A DNA stretch of 64,000 nucleotides. Origin: CAVQBP01 sp963723205. GTDB taxonomy: Bacteria; Bacteroidota; Ignavibacteria; Ignavibacteriales; Ignavibacteriaceae. Location of the stretch: assembly GCA_963723205.1 (NCBI GenBank), contig CAVRQC010000035.1, forward strand, positions 248,001-312,000, read 5' to 3'. Made by a program: the position numbers and the translations under genes. The notes under the pieces are model-generated. The model ran no database searches and had not been told where the DNA came from. It was given only the letters and a program-made list of their open reading frames with translations. Shown piece after piece: positions 8,659 to 18,110 of this stretch (within the stretch, counting starts at the first letter, position 1; every line of letters begins with the position of its first letter).

Positions 8659-10377
8659 TTATTCCCTACTTATCTTTAACAATTTTACACCGTGTTTTTT
8701 TACGTACGTCGATATTTCATTATTAAATTCCCCAAGATCCTTTTTTGCCCACAAGTCCCGGACTTTACATCGGCCGTTAAAACCTAATTTAGAAAATTCT
8801 AATGTTATTTTTGCAGAATCTTTTGGCAAAGACCCTGTAGGATAAGTGGTAAATACATGGAACCTGACAGTAGCTCCTTCAATATGATTAATACATTCTT
8901 TATCAAGGCCGGCTATTGAGGAAAAAGTATCATACCCTTCAGGCAAATCATACTCGATAATTGAAGCAGCATGTGTACCTATACCGTTAGAATATACTTT
9001 GTTATCTACAATGAGTTTATTACCTCCAACACTTTTATCGATAGATGCGCTTCCCCATCCTGCAGTTGCGTTTAACCATTTAATATCTGTTAATTGTAAT
9101 TTTCCAGTTTTACAAATAAGAGTTGGTTCGATCCAATCGGCATGATCCCAACTATTTCCATCCCCGCCATCAGTAACTACCAAGAACAGTTTTCTGGCCC
9201 CGGCAATATTCACATTAACACTTGTACTTTGTTCTCCTGGCTTATAAGTAATAAGTTTGCTGTTCCATAAAGCCAGACTATCAACTATCTGTTTTTGTTC
9301 AGAAGCATAAAATAGCGCCACATATTTAGCGTGACCATTTATATCATCAGCAGTCCATACAATTTTTTCCCCGTCATGAAAAAGAAGTCTGTTGTTTTTA
9401 CTTTTGTTTAATACATTAAGAGCTTCCTCATTTGTAATTAAATTTAGAGTGAATTTATCATTATTGGGCAAATTTCCTCCAAACATAAGCGGCGAGCGGC
9501 AAATTAGAAAAAGCGACATCAATGTATACTGTTCATCTTTTGTAAGCAGGCTCATCCGGTTATCTCCTCGTTCCGCCCGGATTCCGATTCTTCCTAATGG
9601 CAGCATATCGCCATCCGGCCAATGACCCGGACTCATATAATGGATCCATTTTTCAAAAAGTGAAAAATGTTCATTTAATTGTGACCAGTTATCCCAAAAG
9701 TCATCTATTATTCTCCACATATTTGCATGCGTACTGATATGCTCAGCATCTTCAATCGGAGTTTCACCCGGAGAAGTGCTTAGTACTATAGGACGTCCAC
9801 AGACATCAATGGCTTTCCGGATCAATTCAATTTCATTTTTGTGGTATGGGCGGGTTAAATCGTCCACTTTCACAAAATCAACACCCCATGATGCATATAA
9901 TTTAAAAAGCGAATTATAATATTCCTGCGCACCAGGTTTTGCAGCATCTACAGAATACATATCATGAAGCCAAGTACACAACACCTTCTTATTGTAAATT
10001 TCGTTTGCTGTATACTTTGCACCCAAAACCGGCGTATTCTGTTCAACCGCTAATTTAGGAATTCCCCGCATAACATGGATGCCGAATTTAAGTCCTTTGC
10101 GGTGAATGTACTCAGCCAGAGCTTTAAATCCTTTACCATTTACTGCGGAAGGAAACCGGTTTACAGCAGGTGTAAATCTGCCGTAACTATCTATAGAAAA
10201 GATGGGATCTTTTTCATTGTATCCGTGTGTTTTTGGATTCTCCACATACCAGCGGATATCTACAACAATGTATTCCCAGCCATATTTCTTAAGATGCGCA
10301 GCCATATAATCGGCATTGTCCCTAACCTCCTGTTCAGTAACTGTGGGCCCGTAACAATCCCAGCTGTTCCATCCCAT
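8659..10377 (-). CDS. GH27 alpha-galactosidase with NPCBM domain
   Basis: Retaining alpha-galactosidase removing terminal alpha-galactose. GH27 catalytic part: MGWNSWDCYG at the start, nucleophile Asp in DFVKVDDL near residue 170, acid/base Asp in IIDDFWDNW near residue 225. The C-terminal 150 residues match an NPCBM galactose-binding-like domain (GIGTHA block near residue 480). The ATG at 10377 is not the natural beginning: the same frame continues upstream as a signal-peptide tail (see 10378-10468) but meets a stop before any ATG. As written, the enzyme would start at the first strand of the barrel without an export signal. Gap to the next gene (lacI) is 68 bases. Confidence 0.9.
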   Translation of the reverse strand: MGWNSWDCYGPTVTEQEVRDNADYMAAHLKKYGWEYIVVDIRWYVENPKTHGYNEKDPIFSIDSYGRFTPAVNRFPSAVNGKGFKALAEYIHRKGLKFGIHVMRGIPKLAVEQNTPVLGAKYTANEIYNKKVLCTWLHDMYSVDAAKPGAQEYYNSLFKLYASWGVDFVKVDDLTRPYHKNEIELIRKAIDVCGRPIVLSTSPGETPIEDAEHISTHANMWRIIDDFWDNWSQLNEHFSLFEKWIHYMSPGHWPDGDMLPLGRIGIRAERGDNRMSLLTKDEQYTLMSLFLICRSPLMFGGNLPNNDKFTLNLITNEEALNVLNKSKNNRLLFHDGEKIVWTADDINGHAKYVALFYASEQKQIVDSLALWNSKLITYKPGEQSTSVNVNIAGARKLFLVVTDGGDGNSWDHADWIEPTLICKTGKLQLTDIKWLNATAGWGSASIDKSVGGNKLIVDNKVYSNGIGTHAASIIEYDLPEGYDTFSSIAGLDKECINHIEGATVRFHVFTTYPTGSLPKDSAKITLEFSKLGFNGRCKVRDLWAKKDLGEFNNEISTYVKKHGVKLLKISRE

Positions 10378-10468
10378 TGGAGGAGTTAATGCAAATTCAC
10401 TAAAATTCTGGGCATGAAAAGATGCTGAAAAGAATACGATTAATATTTAATATTACTTTATAATTCAT
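10378..10468 (-). other. Frameshifted signal-peptide segment of the GH27 gene
   Basis: In the GH27 frame, the DNA upstream of 10377 encodes ILIVFFSASFHAQ followed by NFSEFALTPP, which looks like a lipophilic signal peptide plus the usual TPPMGW entry of GH27 enzymes. The frame has a TAA at 10449-10447 and no ATG. One base out of phase an ATG at 10468 starts MNYKVIL. A single indel between about 10437 and 10450 would join the two parts into a complete signal peptide. Confidence 0.65.
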
Positions 10469-10574
10469 AGTGAATTGCCGTATGTTCTATTTATATCATT
10501 GTAAAATTTCCGTTTGAAGACAAAGTATAAAAAAAATTAATCCGTACTTCTCTCTTCAAATAGATAAGATCGCT

Positions 10575-12956
10575 TCAGAGAACAACTATTTCCTTTTTTC
10601 CATTATAATACATAATTTTATCCGGATTTTCTGTTAGTCCTACTCCGGTACCACTATTCAGGTTTACAAGAATAATTTTAAAGCTTCTTTCTTTTATCAT
10701 CCCGGGGAATTCTCCTTTTCTGTCTTCAATAGTTAGTGTTCGATTATTATCATCCCATTTAAACTCAATAATAGCATAAATTCCTTTCTCATAATCATAA
10801 TTATCATTTTCATCTTCATATAATGTAAAATTACCATTCGCACCGGGATAAATTCTTAATTCAATCGGATCTGTAAATTCAGCTGCGTATTGATTAAAGG
10901 GCCCCATTGGAATAATGGCTCCTTCTTTAATAAATATCGGTATTTGATCAATTGGAGTTGGAACATCCAGAGTTTGACCTCCGGAATATTTTTTACCTGT
11001 CCAGAAGTTATACCAGCCTGAACCAATTGGTAAATAAACCTTCCGGAATGTTTCTTTAGGTTTGGTAACAGCATTTATTAGAAAAGACTGGCCGAACATG
11101 AATTGATCATCAATATCATATACATGATGATCATTACTAAAATCCATCATAAGACCGCGCATCAAAGTATATCCTTCGTCAGTTACTTTCCATGCCATCG
11201 AATAAATATACGGTATTAAACTATATCTTAAGTTGTCAAATTTAAGTAATGCATCATAGGCCCATGTACCGGGTTCACCGAATCGGTATATCTCTCTTGA
11301 TATATCTGTCCCATGCGAACGAAATACCGGGCAGAAAGCACCAAATTGAAACCATCTTACATAAAGCTCTTTATAATTATCGTCCGCCAGGTCTTTATCA
11401 AAATCCCCGTTCCTAAACCAGGCTCCTCTGCCAAGTTTACCCGCTTGTGCAGATTGAACAAAGAAACCGCCTATGTCTATAGTCCAATATGGTAAACCGG
11501 ACATACAAAAATTCAATCCCGCAGGAATTTGATTTTTAAATACATTCCAGTTTGCTACAATATCTCCGGACCATGTTATAGTTGCATATTTTTGCTGACC
11601 AGTAAAAGCAGATCGTGTTAAATTAACAACTCTTTTCTTATCGGTTGTTAATCTTTGATTTTCATATATTCCTTTTGAATGCATCAGTGAATAAGCATTC
11701 ATATATCGGGCGCCGGGACCTATTTTCGGTTTCATCTTAATTTTATAAGCATCGCAATTTAAATCCCAGCCATCCAGCTCAGGTTCTGTTGCATCGCACC
11801 ACCATGCATCAATACCTTTGGAGAATAAACCTTCATTAGCCTGCTTCCAGTATAATGCACGGGCTTGCGAATTAAAAGCATCATAAAACGGACTATCGCC
11901 ATCCTCGTAGAGAAAACCTTTATGTTTAATCATTTCACTATAATTCGAGGATCTTGTTGACATCTTGGGCCATACTGAAATCATCAAATGTACATTATAC
12001 TTTGAATGAAGAGAATCCATCATTAATTCAGGATGAGGAAAGCGTTCCTTATTAAAACTTTTTTGTCCCCATTTACCATCATCCCAATATTGCCAATCAA
12101 GAACAATTGCATCGAGTGGAATTTTAAGATCCCGGTACTCCTTTACGACATTAAGAATCTCTGCCTGAGATTTATATCTTTCCTTTGATTGAATATAGCC
12201 ATATGCCCACTTGGGAAATAATGGTGCTTTGCCGGTAAGAGTCCGATAGTTTTTAATTACAGAATCGGGTTCCGGACCATAAATGAAAAAATAATTTATA
12301 GCATCACCTACTTCCGACCAGATATATGAACCATACCGGTCATCATTAAATTTTGTGTAAGAATAATTATCCCAGAGTATTCCACAACCTTTTGTGGATA
12401 GTAAAAAGGGTACAACAGCCCTAGTGTTAAACTGAAATAATTCAACATAATGACCACGCCAATTGAATGCTCCTTCCTGTTGCTGACCTAATCCATATAA
12501 AGCTTCATCGTATGCCCATTTAAAAGATTGCTTAATGTGGAAACAATTTTCTGACACAACATTTGCGGGTTGTGCTTCTTTAGAATCCTCAATTAAAATC
12601 GGCACACCGGTTTTATTATAAAAACTTACCTGCAGGGTATTCTTATCGACTTTCGCTGTAACAGAACCTGTTGTCAACTGTAGTTGATTGACTGTTTCAA
12701 ATATTTTCCAATCAGCAGATAATTTTGGTTTTCCAGATATGATTAGACTTTTCCGGGAAGAAAAATAATTCGCTGGCGATGATATGACCTGAATAATATT
12801 GTCATCCCAAATTTTAAGTTTTACTTTTTTAATTCCGCTTACTTTTTTCTGAGCTGTAACCACAACTCCATCAGGTTCCTTCTGAACAGATTGACCGAAT
12901 ATAAAGGAACAGGTTAAAATAAAACTTAAAAAGGCAATTTTACATATTGTTTTCAT
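10575..12956 (-). CDS. GH31 alpha-xylosidase / alpha-glucosidase (secreted)
   Basis: Family GH31 retaining enzyme, most like bacterial alpha-xylosidases that take xylose from the end of xyloglucan oligosaccharides. The N-terminal beta-sandwich is followed by a (beta/alpha)8 barrel whose nucleophile Asp sits in DAWWCDATEPE; the acid/base region is the block FRSHGTD. The WWxDATEPE version of the motif is the one typical of alpha-xylosidases. Start chosen at ATG 12956, giving a signal peptide (KTICKIAFLSFILTC, cut before QSVQ); the longer frame to 12998 only adds residues overlapping the GH2 gene. It starts 13 bases after the GH2 stop, so the two are co-transcribed. Confidence 0.93.
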   Translation of the reverse strand: MKTICKIAFLSFILTCSFIFGQSVQKEPDGVVVTAQKKVSGIKKVKLKIWDDNIIQVISSPANYFSSRKSLIISGKPKLSADWKIFETVNQLQLTTGSVTAKVDKNTLQVSFYNKTGVPILIEDSKEAQPANVVSENCFHIKQSFKWAYDEALYGLGQQQEGAFNWRGHYVELFQFNTRAVVPFLLSTKGCGILWDNYSYTKFNDDRYGSYIWSEVGDAINYFFIYGPEPDSVIKNYRTLTGKAPLFPKWAYGYIQSKERYKSQAEILNVVKEYRDLKIPLDAIVLDWQYWDDGKWGQKSFNKERFPHPELMMDSLHSKYNVHLMISVWPKMSTRSSNYSEMIKHKGFLYEDGDSPFYDAFNSQARALYWKQANEGLFSKGIDAWWCDATEPELDGWDLNCDAYKIKMKPKIGPGARYMNAYSLMHSKGIYENQRLTTDKKRVVNLTRSAFTGQQKYATITWSGDIVANWNVFKNQIPAGLNFCMSGLPYWTIDIGGFFVQSAQAGKLGRGAWFRNGDFDKDLADDNYKELYVRWFQFGAFCPVFRSHGTDISREIYRFGEPGTWAYDALLKFDNLRYSLIPYIYSMAWKVTDEGYTLMRGLMMDFSNDHHVYDIDDQFMFGQSFLINAVTKPKETFRKVYLPIGSGWYNFWTGKKYSGGQTLDVPTPIDQIPIFIKEGAIIPMGPFNQYAAEFTDPIELRIYPGANGNFTLYEDENDNYDYEKGIYAIIEFKWDDNNRTLTIEDRKGEFPGMIKERSFKIILVNLNSGTGVGLTENPDKIMYYNGKKEIVVL

Positions 12957-12969
12957 TTTTGTCCTTTGA

Positions 12970-15732
12970 CTACTGACTTTTAACAACAATTTGAGCATCC
13001 TTTAATCTTGGTGATTTTGCCATAACGGTTATTGAACCTGCAGACCCTGGTTTTGAGCGAATAATTACCATAGTTAATCCGTTAAATGCCCTGCGTTCGT
13101 GGGATGGAAACGGAGTAAAGTTAGTTGGATCTCCATTTCCTGTGGCTAATATTTCACCATTACCTTCAATTTCAAACCGAATTTTGTTATCAGCTGTTGG
13201 AACAGTTAAACCATTTTTATCTTTAACTGAAATCGTAATAAAAGACAAATCTTTTCCATCTGCTTTTATCTGACACCGATCTGCAGATAACTTTAAGTGT
13301 GCCGGTTTCCCGATAGTTATAACAACATTCTCGGCCCACTTTTTCCCATTCTTATAAGTGATTACCTTCAACTCACCGGATTCATATTTCACGCTGTTCC
13401 AACGCAGACGATATTCATATTTTCTTTTTATCTTTCGACCCAGCGATCTGCCATTAAGAAATAATTCTGCTTCATCTCCGGAAGTAAATACGTGTACAGG
13501 TGTAACTTCACCTGTTCGATCAGGCCAATTCCAATGAGGCAGAATGTGAGCCGTTGGAAAATCCGGCCGCCACTTTGCCTGATATAGATAGAAAGCATCC
13601 TTCTTAAATCCAGCCAGGTCGATAATTCCTGTATATGAACTTCGGGCTTTATAGTATGGAGTCGGTTCACCAATATAATCAAAACCATTCCAGACAAACT
13701 CCCCGGCAACAAATGGATGGCGGTCTAATGCACTAAAAACTTTATCCGGAGAGGAACCAAAATCAACAGCGTAAAGATCATAAGAGCTTATCTGATGAAT
13801 TTTTGAATTTCCTCCTCTTCCGTCACGAATAGGTGAACTAATATCTTGTGTTGCTGGGAACAGATAAACACCGCGGCTGCTGGCCGCAGATGCAGTTTCA
13901 CTACTAAGGATAACTTTATTTGGGAATTTCTTATGAAAGGCATCATATTGCGGTTTAGTACGAATATGATTCGTTCCTTCAAACATAGAGTCTTGACGAA
14001 TCCCTTCCCCCTGGTAATTCAAGCTGATGGCATCCATTACTGCAGGAAACGGCATATAAGGTTTTGCCCAGTTCATTGCACTTGTTACAGGTCGTGTTGT
14101 ATCTTCTTCTTTAATTATATCAATTAATTGTTTACCTATTGCAGCACCTTGTTCGCCTGTATATTGTTCGCCAACTTCATTACCGTAACTCCATATAATA
14201 ACAGAAGGATGATTGCGATCCCGCCGAACCATTGCACGTAAATCTTGTTCATGCCAGTCAGGAAAGATGAGATGAAAATCAAGCGGAGTTTTTTTCCTTT
14301 CCCATACATCAAAAGCTTCATCCATAACCATGAATCCCATGCAATCCGATAAATCAAGCAACTCGGGAGCAGGGGGATTATGTGAATGCGTATTGCGTTA
14401 CATCCCATTTCCTTGCAGTATCTCAAGCTGACTTTCGGCTGCACGAGTATTGAATGCTGCACCCAAAGCACCAAGATCATGATGCTGATTGACACCTTTT
14501 ATTTTTATTAACTCTCCATTAACATAAATACCGGAATCCGGATCAAAACGAAGTGAACGAATGCCGAATTTTGTTTCATATTTATCTAAAAGGTTTTTAC
14601 CCTGATAAAGTGCGGTTATTGCAACATAACGGTTTGGAACTTGAGTCGGCGACGGTCCCCAGAGTCTGGGATTATTGATGATAACCGAGCTTTCAATTTC
14701 ACCTTTTTTACCTGCTGATGCATTCGTTTTTAAGGGTTTGAAAGCTGCAACTGCATCGCCTGTTTTATTACCGTCTCTATTTAGCATAAAGATCTCAGTA
14801 ATGGCAGTTACAGGGATATCTACTTTAGAATAGTTATCAATAGTTACTTTTAGATTAATCTTAGCAGAAGCTTTGGATACATCTTCGGTTGTTAAAATAG
14901 TACCCCAATGACCTATATGAACAGGATTTGTTATTGTCAGCCAGACGTTCCGATAGATTCCCCCGCCCGGATACCAGCGTGAAGAATTATTCGGATTGTC
15001 CAAACGTATTGCAAGCTGGTTATCATCACCGAATTTTATATAAGGTGTAAGATCAACACGCCACGAGGCATATCCATAAGGCCATCCGCCCACCAGATTA
15101 TCGTTTAACCAGACCATTGCATATGACATTGCACCATCTACATCAAGGAAAATTGACTTGCCTGCGTCTGATACAAGGATATCAAGATTCTTCCTGTACC
15201 ATGCAACACCGGGACTTGGTAAACGTCCCATTCCGCCTCCAACTTCAGGATTTGAACCTTCATAAAATGGTCCTTTAATTGCCCAGTCATGCGGCAGATT
15301 CACCTGTTCCCATGCACTGTCGTCAAAATCATTTTGAACAAACGGGAAATCGCCACCCGGATTACCTTCGGGTCGGACATAATGTTTAGAGGGATCTTTT
15401 ATGAAATCATTGCCGGTTGGCAAAACCCATGGTTTAAGTACTAATTGTTTTGCACTTACATTTTCTACCTTGGTGGGTTTGGCATCAGGAACTTTATAAT
15501 CTTTGTTTTCTTTAACTTCAGGACGAACATCGTAAATCAAGTCATCGGGTTTAGTTTCTGAATCATACTTATAAAATCGCCAGTAATCGTTAATCGAAAT
15601 ACGCTGACGTGAAATATTGTTATTTTCTGTTTTCGGCACTTGTGCCGATAATGATAACAAGGGTAATACAAAAACTGTAAACAGAGTAATTTCTATCGTG
15701 TCCCTCTTTAATCGATTGAAAATGTCTTTCAT
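12970..15732 (-). pseudogene. GH2 beta-galactosidase, broken by two frameshifts
   Basis: One family GH2 gene in three reading frames. The N-terminal part (14398-15732, 444 codons) has a signal peptide and the sugar-binding and immunoglobulin-like domains, ending at GVNQHHDLGALGAAFN and ILQ. About 35 bases are then read in a second frame encoding KEMGCNAIRIH, and the rest (12970-14361) in a third frame beginning HNPPAPELLDL. Family members have these pieces in one line (KEMGCNAIRTSHNPPAPELLDL region). Catalytic residues survive: acid/base Glu in WSYGNEVGE and nucleophile Glu in FVAGEFVWNGFDY. An extra base near 14415 and a missing base near 14378 explain it. As written, translation stops at 14398. 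Otherwise full length, about 910 residues; possibly a sequencing artefact. Confidence 0.9.
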
Positions 15733-15741
15733 TCAATTACC

Positions 15742-17796
15742 TTAAATTTTTGACATATCCATTTTTTCCAATTCATCCAGATTATAGATTGGTCTCTCAA
15801 TATCATAAGGAATTGGAAGCCGGCTGAATTGCTGAAAATATAACAAACAGCTGTCTTTCCAGATCTGGGCATCCCGGCACTGACGACGGAGTTTTCTTTG
15901 TACTTCGGAAAATCTTTGGTTGTCTATGTAGGGTTTTTCTTTATCCCACATTTTCTGAAATTCACGTACCTTCTGCAATCCATTTTCATAATAGTAACAC
16001 ATTGCATCCCACAAAGTACGTCCATTTTTCATTTTATAATTCCACGGCAGATGATGAAACCATAACAAGTATACTTCGGGACAAGTCTCAAGATCATTAA
16101 ACTGAGAGTTGAGCGGCTCGTGATACTGGCTTACAGCATTACTACCTGCTTGTGTACGGTCGAACCCAATACCGTTTGTATCTGCCTGATGATAATAAGG
16201 GGGAGTCCAGTCAGGCCGTACATTTTTAGGTCCCCACCAGGGTCCAGGACCGTAATGATGATTAGCTGCAAAAATATGATGAAGCCCAAGAGGCATCATG
16301 TAATTTACAGCTGTTTCACGGCTCTGGAGCATCATTTGTTTAACCGGGTAAAGGAAATGTACCCGCCAATCAATATTATTTTTATCAGAAATTCCTGATT
16401 GATTTGAAAACGTCAGCTTGAGCCATTCTTCTGCAATATCATTACTAGTTAACTTATTATTCCATGCTAAACGGCCAAATGCATACCAGTTAGCCTGGGC
16501 AAAGTGATGTCCTGTCCAATTGGCATCCAGCCCGATATTGGATACACCGGCAATTGCAGTATATTTATGATGATAAATACTACCGTCGGTACAACGTGCA
16601 ACAGTGCTTCCTTCTCCCTGCTGATATGTATCGCTGTTCATGAATTCTTCCCACATTGTTGATAAAAATACAAGATAAATTGACTGCCCTAAATATTCCT
16701 GGGTAATTTGAAGTTCCGGCATGATAGCTATCTTTTTCATAGCACCGAAAAGGGGATTAAAAGGTTCGCGAGGTTGAAAGTCAATCGGACCGTTTTTCAC
16801 CTGGATAATAACATTGTCCCGGAACTTTCTATCTAAAGGCATAAACTCGGCATAGGCTTGTTTTGCACGATCATCGCTTGTCGGGCTGTAAACAAAAGCA
16901 CGCCACATAACTATTCCGCCATAAGGTTCTAATGCATCTGCAAGCATGTTTGCGCCATCGGCATGAGTGCGGCCAAAATCCTGGGGACCCGGCTGACCTT
17001 CACTATTGGCCTTAACAAGGAATCCGCCGAAATCAGGGATTAGCGCATATATCTCCTTCATTTTATCTTTCCACCATTTTATCACTGTATTATTCAAAGG
17101 ATCTGATGTTTTTAAACCGCTGAGAATTGCAGGTGAAGAAAAATTTACGGACAGATATGTTTTAATTCCATACGGACGCAAAACATCTGCAATTGCTTTT
17201 ACCCTTTTCAGAACATTTTTAGTCAGCATAAGTGGTGATGCATTTACATTGTTAAGAACAGCACCATTAATTCCGATAGAAGCATTTGCACGGGCATATT
17301 CATTCCATAAAACTTTATCCTTTTCAGTAACTTTTAAGGAATCATTTCCGCTATGCCAGAATATTGATCTCCCTGCGTATCCGCGTTCTATTGTTCCATT
17401 CAGATTATCCCAGTGATTCAGCAAGCGAAGTTCATAGGATGGATTGGATATTACATGATTTACAGATTCGCCCGTTTTCTGACGGCGAAGTAAATCAAAA
17501 ACACCATAGAGGATACCTAGCTGGGTGTTGGCCTGTATCTTTGATGTATCAAGTATATAACCATCACCTTTTATTGCTTTATTATTTTGGACACTTAAAA
17601 CTATGCTGGCTTCGGGAGTTCCCTGCCATCCTTGTTTTAATTCATGTCGGGCAATATCTAATGTCACGGATTGTTTTGAGCAGATAATTTTAACCGGCTC
17701 AGGATTTTGATTCCGCAGCCATAATTTGTGTCCGTCTTCAGCTTTAAGAGACGGAACTATAAAGGACAATAAAAATATTATTGCTAAATTTTTCAT
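15742..17796 (-). CDS. GH67 alpha-glucuronidase
   Basis: Removes 4-O-methyl-glucuronic acid or glucuronic acid from the non-reducing end of glucuronoxylan oligosaccharides. Signal peptide at residues 1-19 (MKNLAIIFLL, cut after LKA). Start chosen at ATG 17796, because the longer frame to 17880 adds a non-hydrophobic stretch in front of the signal. Family landmarks: KANSEGQPGPQDFGRTHADGANM with the catalytic acid, NGPIDFQPREPF with the conserved Asp, MPELQITQEYLG with the conserved Glu, and TGHHFAQANWYAFGRLAW. 684 residues, normal. It ends 9 bases before the GH2 gene. Directly upstream is a truncated second copy of a GH67 N-terminus. Confidence 0.95.
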   Translation of the reverse strand: MKNLAIIFLLSFIVPSLKAEDGHKLWLRNQNPEPVKIICSKQSVTLDIARHELKQGWQGTPEASIVLSVQNNKAIKGDGYILDTSKIQANTQLGILYGVFDLLRRQKTGESVNHVISNPSYELRLLNHWDNLNGTIERGYAGRSIFWHSGNDSLKVTEKDKVLWNEYARANASIGINGAVLNNVNASPLMLTKNVLKRVKAIADVLRPYGIKTYLSVNFSSPAILSGLKTSDPLNNTVIKWWKDKMKEIYALIPDFGGFLVKANSEGQPGPQDFGRTHADGANMLADALEPYGGIVMWRAFVYSPTSDDRAKQAYAEFMPLDRKFRDNVIIQVKNGPIDFQPREPFNPLFGAMKKIAIMPELQITQEYLGQSIYLVFLSTMWEEFMNSDTYQQGEGSTVARCTDGSIYHHKYTAIAGVSNIGLDANWTGHHFAQANWYAFGRLAWNNKLTSNDIAEEWLKLTFSNQSGISDKNNIDWRVHFLYPVKQMMLQSRETAVNYMMPLGLHHIFAANHHYGPGPWWGPKNVRPDWTPPYYHQADTNGIGFDRTQAGSNAVSQYHEPLNSQFNDLETCPEVYLLWFHHLPWNYKMKNGRTLWDAMCYYYENGLQKVREFQKMWDKEKPYIDNQRFSEVQRKLRRQCRDAQIWKDSCLLYFQQFSRLPIPYDIERPIYNLDELEKMDMSKI

Positions 17797-17876
17797 CTGT
17801 TTTTTTCTATCTATGTATAAAAATATATTAAAAGCTGCATTGCTCTTATGATCATTTAATCTCTTTCTTATTCCTG

Positions 17877-18028
17877 TCAAGATTCTTCATTATGAAAATC
17901 TCTGTATTCTTCAAGCCGAGGTTTATCAGAGACTAATTTATATTTCAACCAGAGTTTGACCCATCATCGGCATAATTAAATGCGAGAAGATAATGAGTGA
18001 AAATAGAATGGTAAAAAAAAATTTCATA
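17877..18028 (-). pseudogene. Remnant of a second GH67 gene (N-terminus)
   Basis: An ATG at 18028 starts a signal peptide (KFFFTILFFTHYLLAF, then ADDGS) that stops after 27 codons. One base out of frame the sequence goes on as KLWLKYKLVSDKPRLEEYRDF and then a TGA at 17877-17879. The order signal peptide, (E/D)DG, KLWL, then a 'DxxxLxxYR' segment is the beginning of GH67 proteins, and the intact neighbour begins AEDGHKLWLR. It therefore looks like the first 50 codons of another alpha-glucuronidase, frameshifted at GGGTCAAAC and then truncated. No ORF of useful length remains. Confidence 0.6.
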
Positions 18029-18110
18029 GTATATAATTATTTCGTTAGGCTATTTGTTATTCTTCTATTAAAAATAGAAATCAGATATTTCAATATTTGG
18101 AGATATTAAT

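Noticed and set aside
10505..10520. TTTCCGTTTGAAG before the GH27 gene, resembling half of the LacI palindrome
   Set aside because: Only one arm matches; the centre and second arm are wrong.
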